From Thermococcus sp. (GTDB taxonomy: Archaea > Methanobacteriota_B > Thermococci > Thermococcales > Thermococcaceae), in assembly GCA_027035445.1 (NCBI GenBank), contig JALVUT010000119.1, forward strand, positions 1 through 13,732: a DNA stretch of 13,732 bases. Reading direction: 5' to 3'. A program made the translations under genes and the position numbers. The notes beneath the pieces were generated by a model, which saw only the letters and a list, made by a program, of their open reading frames with translations, was not told the origin of the DNA and ran no database searches. Below, one piece after another: positions 1 to 6,927 of the stretch (positions within the stretch are counted from its first letter, which is position 1; each line of letters starts with the position of its first letter).

Positions 1-158
1 GGAACGTCCACATGGTCAGGATGAAGAATCGGCTCTCCAGCTCGGAAAAATGGAAGCGCCTCCCTGACGAGCTTCACCGCTTTTTCAGCATCCTCAGGCT
101 TTAAAGTCCTGCCTCCAGTGTAAGGCTCCCTCCTTATCGGTGGAAGTGGAGCACCCAT
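1..158 (-). CDS. 5' part of an unrecognised protein gene, cut by the window edge
   Basis: Reading the minus strand from the ATG at 158-156 gives 52 codons with no stop, running off the left edge. The product begins MGAPLPPIRREPYTGGRTLK and continues with a charged stretch (PEDAEKAVKLVREALPFF) that looks like an amphipathic helix. A GGTGAT ribosome-binding site ends 3 nt before the ATG, which strongly supports both this start and real coding. No signal peptide or membrane segment is visible in the part present. I do not recognise the family from this fragment. It is divergently oriented to the oxidoreductase gene at 342, and the 183 bp between them must hold both promoters. Its ribosome-binding site sits in an inverted repeat (164-183). 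Confidence 0.7.
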   Translation of the reverse strand, partial: MGAPLPPIRREPYTGGRTLKPEDAEKAVKLVREALPFFRAGEPILHPDHVDV

Positions 159-163
159 GGTAT

Positions 164-183
164 CACCCGATTTAGTTCGGGTG
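164..183 (-). promoter_or_regulatory. Perfect 7-bp inverted repeat that includes the ribosome-binding site of the 1-158 gene
   Basis: CACCCGA (164-170) and TCGGGTG (177-183) are exact reverse complements separated by six bases. Read on the minus strand, the second arm is TCGGGTG followed by ATACC and the ATG, so the GGTG of the GGTGAT site lies in the arm. As RNA it could hide the ribosome-binding site; as DNA it could be an operator. A TATA-like element (GTTATTA on the minus strand, about 195-201) would place transcription start near 172-175, inside the repeat. If so the mRNA would lack the first arm and an operator role is more likely. Confidence 0.4.
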
Positions 184-299
184 CAAGCGTAATAACCTTT
201 GCTTTCTGTTACTAGCCATGAAGCCAGGAAAAGAACCACCCCCGCGTTTCAGACATTCGATTGAAAATTTTTCATATGGAACATATATCAGTCGAACCA

Positions 300-312
300 A
301 TCCTTATAAGGG
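300..312 (+). promoter_or_regulatory. Candidate TATA box for the oxidoreductase gene at 342
   Basis: The sequence CCTTATAAGGG, preceded by ACCAAT, lies about 35 nt before the chosen ATG at 342. Archaeal transcription starts about 25 nt downstream of the TATA centre, so the leader would be only about 10 nt and would begin close to the GGTGAG ribosome-binding site at 332-337. This is assigned by pattern only; a second AT-rich element (ACATATATC, about 282-290) is an alternative. Confidence 0.35.
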
Positions 313-341
313 TTCCCAAACCCCCCTATTTGGTGAGCCTA

Positions 342-2171
342 ATGAAAGAAGATTACCCTAAGTTATTCAAGCCGATAAACATCGGAAAAGTTCAGCTCAT
401 GAACAGGGCCATTTTTCCACCCATATCCACCAACTTCGCCCTTGGAAACGGCAGGCTGACCGAGAGGTTCGTTAAGCATTATGAGAGGCGCGCGAGGGGC
501 GGTGTCGGCCTGATAATCGTTGAGAACACGTCCATTGACTTCCCGGAAGGAAAGCACATGCCCTTCCAGCCGAGGATAGACTCAAAGGCTGTCCTCAAGG
601 ACTGGGAGTGGCTGACATTCGAGGTGCACGAGCACGAGGGGGTTAAGCTCTCCATCGAGCTTGCCCACGAGGGGTGGAAGAGGATAGGCACCGACTACCT
701 CTCGCCCGAGAAGATTGAGGAGCTTGTGGAGAAGTTCGCCTACTCCGCGAGGCTGGCCATGGAAGCGAGCTTTGACATGGTCGAAGTGCAGGCTGCTCAC
801 GGTCTTCTCATCAATCAGTTCCTCTCACCGCTGACCAACCACCGCGACGACGAGTGGGGTAAACCAACGAGGTTCGCCGTTGAGGTGCGGAAGCGCATAG
901 CAGTGGAGTGCGGCCGGGACTTCCCGGTTACCATAAGGCTCGCGGTTGATGATTTCCTTGAAGGGGGTATAAACCTGAGCATGGGACGCGAGATAGCTCT
1001 GGAACTTGCCAAAGCGGGCTACGACATGATCCAGGCGGATATAGGGTTAGGCCCAAAGGAGAAGCGCCTTGAGCCGATGCACTATCCCCAGGCCTGGCGC
1101 GCCTATCTGGCCGAGAAGATAAGGCCTCTACCGGTTCCAGTGGCGGCGGTGGGGATGATAAGGGAGCCGGCGGTCGCGGAGAGGGTTCTTGAGAGGCAGG
1201 CAGACCTCGTCGTCCTCGGAAGGACGCTCATAGCGGACCCGGACTGGGTAAAGAAGGTCGCCAAGGGTAAGGAGCATCTCATAAGGCGCTGCATCGGGTG
1301 CAGCGAGTGCATCAAGGCAGTACACGACGAGAATGGGCCGATAAGGTGCGGCGCCAACGCCAACGTCGGCAACGAGGAGGAGATCCAGCCGGCTCCGAGG
1401 AAGCGCGTTGTGGCAATAATCGGTGCCGGCCCCGGCGGACTTGAAGCTGCAAGGGTGGCGGCGCTCAGAGGGCATGAGGTGCATCTCTTCTACGAGGTCT
1501 TCGGCGGCCAGCTCGTCCTCGCGAAGGTTCCTCCGGGGAAGGAAAAGATAGGCTGGCTCATCGAGTACTACCACAACGCCCTCTCTGAGATGCCCAACGT
1601 CCACCTCCACAAGGGCAGGGCCACCAAGGAGGACGTCATGAAGTTCAACCCGGAGGCGGTGGTGATAGCGACCGGTGCGAACCCGATACTCCCCTGCTCC
1701 GGCGAGAGGGGCCTGATAATCCCCTTCGACAGAATCCTCAGGGGAGAGGTGAAGGTCGAGGGCAAAGAAGTCCTCATCGGCGGCGGGGGACTCGTAGGGG
1801 TGGAGACTGCCCTTTATTTGGCCCAATTCAACAACCGCGTGAAGATAATCAAGCGCAGTCCGGCAATTCTCCCCAACGTGGAGAGGATAACCCGTGGCTA
1901 CCTCCTGAGGAAGCTTGAGGAGAGGGAGATACCTATTCTGACCGGCAGGGTTTTCGTGAGCGCTGGAGATGGCTACGCAATCGTTGAGAACACCGAGACG
2001 GGAGAGAATGAGATGATAAAGTGCGACGTCATCGTCGGGGCCTTCGGCATGAGATCATATGTTCCCTTCGTCATAGACGGCGTTGAGTACCACATAATCG
2101 GGGACGCGAAGTCCGTGAGGAACATAGCGAGCGCCGTTAAGGAGGGCTACGAGGTAGGAAGACGGCTCTGA
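342..2171 (+). CDS. Fused FMN / 4Fe-4S / FAD-NAD oxidoreductase (2,4-dienoyl-CoA reductase / old yellow enzyme family)
   Basis: A 609-residue flavoprotein with the FadH / trimethylamine dehydrogenase layout. Residues 1 to about 310 are the FMN-binding TIM barrel (opening KLFKPINIGKVQLMNRAIFP; QFLSPLTNHRDDEWG near 158-172). C317, C320, C323 and C336 follow for one 4Fe-4S cluster. Next come an FAD site (GAGPGG, 361-366) and an NAD(P) site (GGGGLVG from 480). The Cys spacing (x2, x2, x12) is that of trimethylamine dehydrogenase, not E. coli FadH. Leu155 stands where the family normally has an active-site Tyr (HGY or HSY), so the usual acid is missing. The ATG at 342 is chosen because GGTGAG ends 4 nt before it and the barrel begins there; the in-frame TTG at 261 adds 27 residues unlike the family. 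The substrate is unknown. It appears to be a single-gene unit. Confidence 0.88.
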   Translation: MKEDYPKLFKPINIGKVQLMNRAIFPPISTNFALGNGRLTERFVKHYERRARGGVGLIIVENTSIDFPEGKHMPFQPRIDSKAVLKDWEWLTFEVHEHEGVKLSIELAHEGWKRIGTDYLSPEKIEELVEKFAYSARLAMEASFDMVEVQAAHGLLINQFLSPLTNHRDDEWGKPTRFAVEVRKRIAVECGRDFPVTIRLAVDDFLEGGINLSMGREIALELAKAGYDMIQADIGLGPKEKRLEPMHYPQAWRAYLAEKIRPLPVPVAAVGMIREPAVAERVLERQADLVVLGRTLIADPDWVKKVAKGKEHLIRRCIGCSECIKAVHDENGPIRCGANANVGNEEEIQPAPRKRVVAIIGAGPGGLEAARVAALRGHEVHLFYEVFGGQLVLAKVPPGKEKIGWLIEYYHNALSEMPNVHLHKGRATKEDVMKFNPEAVVIATGANPILPCSGERGLIIPFDRILRGEVKVEGKEVLIGGGGLVGVETALYLAQFNNRVKIIKRSPAILPNVERITRGYLLRKLEEREIPILTGRVFVSAGDGYAIVENTETGENEMIKCDVIVGAFGMRSYVPFVIDGVEYHIIGDAKSVRNIASAVKEGYEVGRRL

Positions 2172-2876
2172 GCAGCCGGTAGTCTACGGCGAGCTGAAAA
2201 ACATGTTCTATTACCTGTTCACCTATCCCGAAGGAAAAGCACATGAATCTAAAAGGTGCAATTGAAAATCAGGGGTCGAAATGAAGGGGATTGGCTGCAG
2301 CAGGGGAAGAGGCAGTGAGGCTAAGGGTGAAGGCTGAGCCCAGCTGCAACGGCAGGTTCGTGGGGCACCCCGATACTGAGGGACATCTCATGAAATCGGG
2401 TAAAGAACTGTCGATAAGCCCCTGGGGAAGCAGTGCCTACGTATCGAACCCCCTCCCTCTGAGCAAGATGTCGAGAAGAACAGGAGTTAAAAAGCCCGTT
2501 GTTACGAATTGCAGGGTACGTAATGGACTCCTGGCTATCGGGTGGTGTTTTCATAGTGGCTCTGCTCTTGATCTTTTCTTTTCCAAACCCCACCGTTCAC
2601 GGCTAGGGAGGGGGTCAGACTCGCGGCATTCCCATGATTCCTGTCTCCTGACTTCAATGATGGGGGATGATTCCAAGATCCCCTACAAGGATGGGGTTGA
2701 TACCTGGGGTGCTCGTCATGTTCATGATAGCCAGAAAGGGATGCTTAAGTGGCTGGTTTTACTGTAATCAGCACGGTAATCCTAACAGAGGGATTCTCAG
2801 CCTCTCAGGAGAAGGTTTAAACTTTAGGAGAAGAGTTCCCAGTTTTGTCCACAACCTTTGGTTTTTGTTTGAAAAC
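2172..2876. other. About 700 bp with no convincing gene; possible decayed sequence or unannotated RNA
   Basis: The longest plus-strand frame runs from a TTG at 2291 to 2767 (158 codons) but has no ribosome-binding site, no hydrophobic core pattern and a Ser/Gly/Arg/His-rich composition unlike the neighbours, so I do not call it. A 27-codon fragment before it (about 2185-2265, containing ELKNMFYYLFTYPEGKAHE) reads like part of a real protein but has no upstream start in frame. Several G/C-rich stems are present: 2296-2348, and 2661-2685, where an eight-pair arm (one G-T) brackets a 9-base loop. These fit a relic of a lost gene or mobile element, or a structured RNA; I cannot decide which. A possible upstream promoter with the palindrome GTTTAAAC lies at 2815-2822. 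Confidence 0.45.
2296..2348 (+). other. Potential stem-loop, nine pairs with one internal mismatch
   Basis: TGCAGC (2296-2301) pairs with GCTGCA (2343-2348). After an A-A mismatch, GGG (2303-2305) pairs with CCC (2339-2341), closing a purine-rich loop of 33 bases. It lies in the stretch without genes and could be part of a structured RNA or an element end. A stem of this quality can arise by chance in G/C-rich DNA, so confidence is low. Confidence 0.2.
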
Positions 2877-2912
2877 ATTTTTATATTAAATTATTTTCAT
2901 ATATTTTGGTGG
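2877..2912 (+). promoter_or_regulatory. Promoter and ribosome-binding site of the polyferredoxin / tandem-AOR operon
   Basis: The sequence becomes very A/T-rich just before the operon. GAAAAC followed by ATTTTTATATTAAA (about 2871-2890) fits an archaeal BRE plus TATA box, with a second TATA-like ATATAT at about 2900-2905. GGTGG at 2908-2912 is the ribosome-binding site, 5 nt before the ATG at 2918. The first TATA puts transcription start near 2909, giving a very short leader. Confidence 0.55.
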
Positions 2913-2917
2913 ATATA

Positions 2918-3370
2918 ATGCCTTACCTGATCGTACATGAGGATAGATGTATAGGTTGCCATACATGTGAAATGGTCTGTTCTCTAAGCCACGAGGGAGT
3001 GATAAACCCGGATCTATCAAGGATTCATGTAATAGGGTATAAGGGGGAGAAATTCCCCATAATGTGCCTTCAGTGCGAAGATGCACCCTGTGAACTGGTA
3101 TGCCCAATGGAAGCCATTCATATGGACGGCGATGTGAGGGTTGTAGACGACGACAAGTGCATCCGCTGCAAGATGTGCACCCTTGTCTGTCCGATTGGAG
3201 GTGTTCTCTATGATTATATTGGCCACAGGATGATAAGATGTGACCTGTGCGGGGGAGACCCTCAGTGTGCGAAATACTGTCCGATGGATGCCATTGAAGT
3301 TGTTCCCGATGAAGAGGTTCCCGAATCAAGAAGGAGGGGCGTTAGGGTGCTATACGGGGAGGCGGATTGA
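2918..3370 (+). CDS. Polyferredoxin with four 4Fe-4S motifs; electron-transfer subunit of an AOR-type complex
   Basis: A 150-residue protein with 16 cysteines in four groups: C11/14/17/21, C50/53/58/62, C81/84/87/91 and C108/111/117/121. This is the four-cluster pattern of the small electron-transfer subunits of DMSO-reductase-like and AOR-like complexes (HycB/DmsB type; AorA in Aromatoleum; WOR5S in P. furiosus). No signal peptide or membrane segment is seen, so it should be cytoplasmic. The ATG at 2918 is chosen over the in-frame TTG at 2906 because GGTGG lies 5 nt before it and because the TTG would place the ribosome-binding site inside the gene. Its stop abuts the next ATG with no gap. 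Being the first gene before two AOR homologues, it most likely wires the tungsten subunits to the flavoprotein encoded last. The family and cluster count are clear; the partner assignment is from gene order. Confidence 0.9.
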   Translation: MPYLIVHEDRCIGCHTCEMVCSLSHEGVINPDLSRIHVIGYKGEKFPIMCLQCEDAPCELVCPMEAIHMDGDVRVVDDDKCIRCKMCTLVCPIGGVLYDYIGHRMIRCDLCGGDPQCAKYCPMDAIEVVPDEEVPESRRRGVRVLYGEAD

Positions 3371-5176
3371 ATGATAGGATACGCGGGGGAGATCCTCGTA
3401 ATAGATCTGGGCACCCACGTTGTTAAAAAGATTCCAACAGAAAGATATGCAAAAGATTTCCTTGGAGGGAGAGGGATAGCTACAAAGATAGCCTATGACA
3501 TGATTCCTCCCCATGTAAATGCTCTGGAGCCTGATAACATTCTCATAATGATGACGGGCCCCCTAACGGGAGTTGCACCATCGAGTTCCAGGATAGACGT
3601 GGTCTCCCTCTCTCCTGTAACAAATCTCCTGGGAGGCAGCAGTGCTGGTGGAGATTTTGGTGCAGTTTTAAAATTTGCCGGCTATGATGGAATTGTGATA
3701 AAAGGAAAGAGCAAAAAGCCTGTGGGGATACGAATAATAGACGATGAGATTACGTTTCACGATGCAGAAGCATGCTGGGAGTATAATGTTTATGATACTG
3801 TAGATTGCATAAAGAGTCTGGGAAGAGAGGACGTGCAGGTTGCCTGCATAGGAAAAGCAGGGGCGAATCTAGTCAAGATGGCCGGGATAAGCTTCTCAAA
3901 GCGCAATCTCGCATCCCGCGGTGGTCTCGGTGCAGTAATGGGGAGCAAGAATCTTAAAGCTATTGCAGTTGCAGGAACGAAAGGAATAAAGGTTAGCGAC
4001 CAAGAAAAGCTCCTGGAGTATAACTTTGAAATTGAGAGCACTCTTATCAAGAGCCCCAGCTTTAAAAAATATGAAAACTGGCACGCAAATATCTCACCTG
4101 CCCTTCTCAAGGCAAAAAGACCCTACTTCGGCGATTATGAGGAAGACTTCTGGGAAGATGCAGAAGAGGCAGCAAAGAATTCAAAACATTTCTTCGAAGA
4201 AATGGCTGTTCTAAAACCCAACAGCTGCTTTGCATGTCCCCTGAGATGCTGGGCATGGATTGAGTATAAAGGAGAAGAAGCACCGATGGTAGCATGTCAG
4301 GGTACTTTTCCAGCAATAATATTCATGCTCAAAATAAAAGACCCAGAACTCGCCTGGAAGGTTTATCTCAAGCTCCAGAGGGAGGGAATGGATATAATGA
4401 GCACTGCCGCCATTGTGGCATACGCATCAACTCTCGGGCTGGTTAAACTTGGAAGCGAAGAAGTTCTCACTCTTATAGACAAGATAACCAATCGCGAGGG
4501 TTCAGGGAATGTGCTTGCAGAGGGTATTAAAAAAGCGAGTGAGCACTTTGGAGTCCCGGCGGTTTATGTTAAAGGAGGGATGGAGTCCTGGAGCAGCGAT
4601 ATAAGGCCATTTCGGGGTATTGCACTTGCGGCCGCGGTTACCGAAAGTGGCAGCATAAGCAGGGCAATCCATGGATTCCCGGCATCTTCATACTACACAA
4701 AACCAGAAAAAGCAAAGAAAGTCGCCAAGAAGATAGTGGGAAGTGAAAAAGCAGCGGAACCTACCAACTATGAAGGAAAGGCGGCATTAGTTGTGTATTT
4801 TGAGAACGAACACATCATAGCGGATTCCCTTGGAGTATGTGATACACCACTGCTTTCTATACCCCTTGATCTCTGGAGTGCCTCATATACAGCCGCCACT
4901 GGCATATCCATGAGGGTTGAAGGACTTCACTTTTTAGCTGGGAAGATAAGAACCCTTGAGAGGATGTTTAACGTAAGAAGGGGAGTTGATAGAAACAGAG
5001 ATATAATTTCACCAAAGTTCTTTCAGAGTGTTATACGTTCCGGGCCCTGGAAAGGGGTTAAAATAGACCGGGATGCCTTTGAGAGGATGAAAAGCGAATA
5101 TTACTCCCTCAGAGGTTGGGGCGAAAATGGAATTCCCACGGATGAAACACTGAAAAAATACGGACTTGAATGGTGA
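3371..5176 (+). CDS. Divergent aldehyde:ferredoxin oxidoreductase-family large subunit, tandem copy 1
   Basis: A 601-residue AOR-family tungstopterin protein. Family marks: GGRG near 32-35, TGPLTG near 62, KFAGYDGIVIKG, RGGLGAVMGSKNLKAI near 183-198, 4Fe-4S ligands C286, C289, C293 and C490, the second pterin motif DSLGVC (485-490), and the C-terminal YYSLRGW. Three AOR features are absent. The GPEYE segment with the active-site Glu (E313 in P. furiosus AOR) is replaced by QGTFPA (310-315). The active-site His (H448 in AOR) falls at about Ser430. The first Asp of the DxxGxD pterin motif is Gln336 (QREGMD). A ribosome-binding site GGGGAGG (3356-3362) precedes the ATG by 8 nt. It is more A/T-rich than the flanking genes. 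Substrate unknown; it should act with the polyferredoxin before it and the paralogue after it. Confidence 0.87.
   Translation: MIGYAGEILVIDLGTHVVKKIPTERYAKDFLGGRGIATKIAYDMIPPHVNALEPDNILIMMTGPLTGVAPSSSRIDVVSLSPVTNLLGGSSAGGDFGAVLKFAGYDGIVIKGKSKKPVGIRIIDDEITFHDAEACWEYNVYDTVDCIKSLGREDVQVACIGKAGANLVKMAGISFSKRNLASRGGLGAVMGSKNLKAIAVAGTKGIKVSDQEKLLEYNFEIESTLIKSPSFKKYENWHANISPALLKAKRPYFGDYEEDFWEDAEEAAKNSKHFFEEMAVLKPNSCFACPLRCWAWIEYKGEEAPMVACQGTFPAIIFMLKIKDPELAWKVYLKLQREGMDIMSTAAIVAYASTLGLVKLGSEEVLTLIDKITNREGSGNVLAEGIKKASEHFGVPAVYVKGGMESWSSDIRPFRGIALAAAVTESGSISRAIHGFPASSYYTKPEKAKKVAKKIVGSEKAAEPTNYEGKAALVVYFENEHIIADSLGVCDTPLLSIPLDLWSASYTAATGISMRVEGLHFLAGKIRTLERMFNVRRGVDRNRDIISPKFFQSVIRSGPWKGVKIDRDAFERMKSEYYSLRGWGENGIPTDETLKKYGLEW
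4517..4612 (+). repeat. Segment shared with 6289-6384: 32 codons giving identical protein in both tandem AOR genes
   Basis: Codons 383-414 of copy 1 encode the same 32 residues as codons 370-401 of copy 2, from AEGIKK to SSDIRPF. By direct comparison 85 of 96 bases match, all 11 differences are third-position synonymous, and one 29-base run is exact. Flanking regions of the two proteins are clearly more diverged. Confidence 0.85.
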
Positions 5177-5181
5177 TAAGG

Positions 5182-6927
5182 ATGTTTGGATACACAAACA
5201 AAATTCTTTTTGTGGATTTAACAAAAAGACAGGTTAAAACCGAACCAACTGACAGATATGCTAAAAAATTCTTGGGAGGACGGGGAATAGCAACCAAAAT
5301 CCTCTACGAGCATCCTGACGCCCTAGTCTTTATGACGGGGCCGCTAACCTCCTTCGTGCCCTCCGGCTCAAGGATGGACGTTGTCGGTGTATCGCCTATC
5401 ACGGGCCTCCTGGGGGGGAGCAGCACGGGTGGAGATTTCCCATCTGCATTAAAGTTCGCCGGCTACGACGGAATAGTCATCACGGGAAACGCAGAAAACC
5501 CAATTTATATAAAAATTGACAACGATGAAGTTTCTTTTGAATCTGCGGAAGAGTTCTGGGGATTAAACGTCTTTGACACAATAGACTATCTCACCCACGG
5601 ACATCCAGATTTACGAGTGGCATGCATTGGACGAGCCGGAGAAAGAATGGTTAAGTTTGCGGGAATCTCGTTCTCTCACAGAAACCTCGCATCGCGTGGT
5701 GGTCTCGGGGCCGTTATGGGTGCAAAGAAGTTGAAGGCAATCCTTGTTCATGGCACGAAGGGAGCAAATCCCTATAATCCAATGGAGCTCATGAGCGTGT
5801 TCCAGGAGATACAGGAGAGCATAATGGAGAGCGGGGAGTTCCTCCGCTTCAAGGACTGGCACAGGAACTTCGTACCGACGATACTGAACCTGAGGATGCC
5901 CTACTTTGGGGACTACGAAAGGGAATGGGAGAAGGCCGAGGAGGCTGCTTTGAAAGCAAGAGAGTTCTTTGAAGAGCATACAGTTGGAAGAGCAAGCTGC
6001 TTTTCCTGTCCTTTGAGATGCTGGGGTCTTGTGCAATATGATGGAGAAACACTCCCCATAAACCTCTGTCAGGGGACTTTTCCGGCGGCAGTCTTCACCC
6101 TCAAGATTGATGATCCGGAGCTTGCATGGAAGGTCTACCAGAAGTGCCAGAGCGAAGGTCTCGACATGATGAGCACAGTTGCTGTAGTAGCCTATGCCTC
6201 CCGTCTGGGAAAAGTGGAACTCGGAAGTGAGGAGATTCTAGATTTCATTGAAAAAATTGTGAGGAGGGAAGGAGAGGGAGACATATTTGCAGAGGGAATT
6301 AAAAAAGCGAGTGAGCACTTTGGAGTTCCAGCAGTTTATGTGAAGGGTGGAATGGAGTCCTGGAGCAGCGACATAAGGCCCTTCATAGGTTCTGCTTTAA
6401 TCTCAGCGGTTGCTGATTCGGGGAGCGTGAATAGAGCATTATACGGCTTCCCAGAGTTTTACTACTACATAAAGAAAGAGCAGGCAGAGACCGTTGCAAC
6501 CAGATTCGTGGGGGACATAGAAGCAGCTTATCCCTGGAGTTATTCGTCAAGTAAAGTAAAACTCGCGGTACTCTGGGAGAACATGCACATCATAGCAGAC
6601 AGCTTAGGCGTCTGTGTTATCGCGCTCCTTACAACACCTCTTGAACTGTGGGCTCAAGCTCACAAAGCTGTCACCGGGGAAACCATAACAAAAGAGGAGT
6701 TCATGATGCTGGCAGAGAGAATCAGATCCCTGGAAAGGCTCTTTAACTTAAAATATGGCAAAGGACAGGATGAAATCTCGGAGAGGCTCTTTACAGGTGA
6801 ATACGGCATTAACAGGGAAGAGCTGAACAGGATGAGGCTTGTTTATTACTCCCTCAGAGGGTGGGATGAAAACGGTGTTCCGGATCCGAATATGTTAAAA
6901 ATGCTCGGACTGGGTGATCTGGGATGA
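5182..6927 (+). CDS. Divergent aldehyde:ferredoxin oxidoreductase-family large subunit, tandem copy 2
   Basis: A 581-residue paralogue of the preceding gene. It has cluster ligands C273, C276, C280 and C478, the second pterin motif DSLGVC (473-478), RGGLGAVMGAKKLKAI, and C-terminal YYSLRGW. It shares the replacements of copy 1: QGTFPA from Gln297 where AOR has GPEYE, Gln323 in place of the first pterin-motif Asp (QSEGLD), and no His where AOR has GGDH (here SGSVNRALYG). It is about 20 residues shorter, mainly through loss of a loop after GGRGIATKI and near the C-terminus. The ATG at 5182 is chosen over the ATG at 5170 because GGTGAT (5172-5177) ends 4 nt before it and because the protein then begins MFGY, as AOR proteins do. 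Five bases separate it from copy 1, and it overlaps the next gene by 4 nt (ATGA). It may form a mixed complex with copy 1 or differ from it in substrate. Confidence 0.87.
   Translation: MFGYTNKILFVDLTKRQVKTEPTDRYAKKFLGGRGIATKILYEHPDALVFMTGPLTSFVPSGSRMDVVGVSPITGLLGGSSTGGDFPSALKFAGYDGIVITGNAENPIYIKIDNDEVSFESAEEFWGLNVFDTIDYLTHGHPDLRVACIGRAGERMVKFAGISFSHRNLASRGGLGAVMGAKKLKAILVHGTKGANPYNPMELMSVFQEIQESIMESGEFLRFKDWHRNFVPTILNLRMPYFGDYEREWEKAEEAALKAREFFEEHTVGRASCFSCPLRCWGLVQYDGETLPINLCQGTFPAAVFTLKIDDPELAWKVYQKCQSEGLDMMSTVAVVAYASRLGKVELGSEEILDFIEKIVRREGEGDIFAEGIKKASEHFGVPAVYVKGGMESWSSDIRPFIGSALISAVADSGSVNRALYGFPEFYYYIKKEQAETVATRFVGDIEAAYPWSYSSSKVKLAVLWENMHIIADSLGVCVIALLTTPLELWAQAHKAVTGETITKEEFMMLAERIRSLERLFNLKYGKGQDEISERLFTGEYGINREELNRMRLVYYSLRGWDENGVPDPNMLKMLGLGDLG
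6289..6384 (+). repeat. Partner of the 4517-4612 segment in tandem AOR copy 2
   Basis: Second member of the 96-base pair described at 4517-4612; the exact 29-base run occupies 6298-6326 here and 4526-4554 there. The segment lies between the first pterin motif and the region that replaces the active-site His, and contains GGMESWSSDIRPF, where the canonical AOR at 11886-13706 has an ELPAYDPRG motif. Confidence 0.85.

Noticed and set aside
261..341. Upstream TTG start for the 342-2171 oxidoreductase
   Set aside because: Adds 27 residues unlike the family, and the ATG at 342 has a well-spaced GGTGAG site and a candidate TATA box between the two starts.
2185..2265. Protein-like fragment containing ELKNMFYYLFTYPEGKAHE
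   Set aside because: Only 27 codons, no start in frame and no identifiable family; could be a gene relic but not callable.
2172..2600. Decayed TnpB/IS605-like element end (EAVRLRVKA frame, CCCCTGGGG near 2420)
   Set aside because: The resemblance is vague; no zinc-ribbon, catalytic motif or defined element end could be found.
2291..2767. 158-codon plus-strand frame starting at a TTG
   Set aside because: No ribosome-binding site, no recognisable domain, composition unlike a folded protein; treated as part of the stretch without genes.
2815..2885. Possible SurR (sulfur-response regulator) sites such as GTTTAAAC and GTTTGAAAAC before the operon
   Set aside because: Spacing does not match the GTT-N3-AAC consensus I know; kept only as possible promoter elements.
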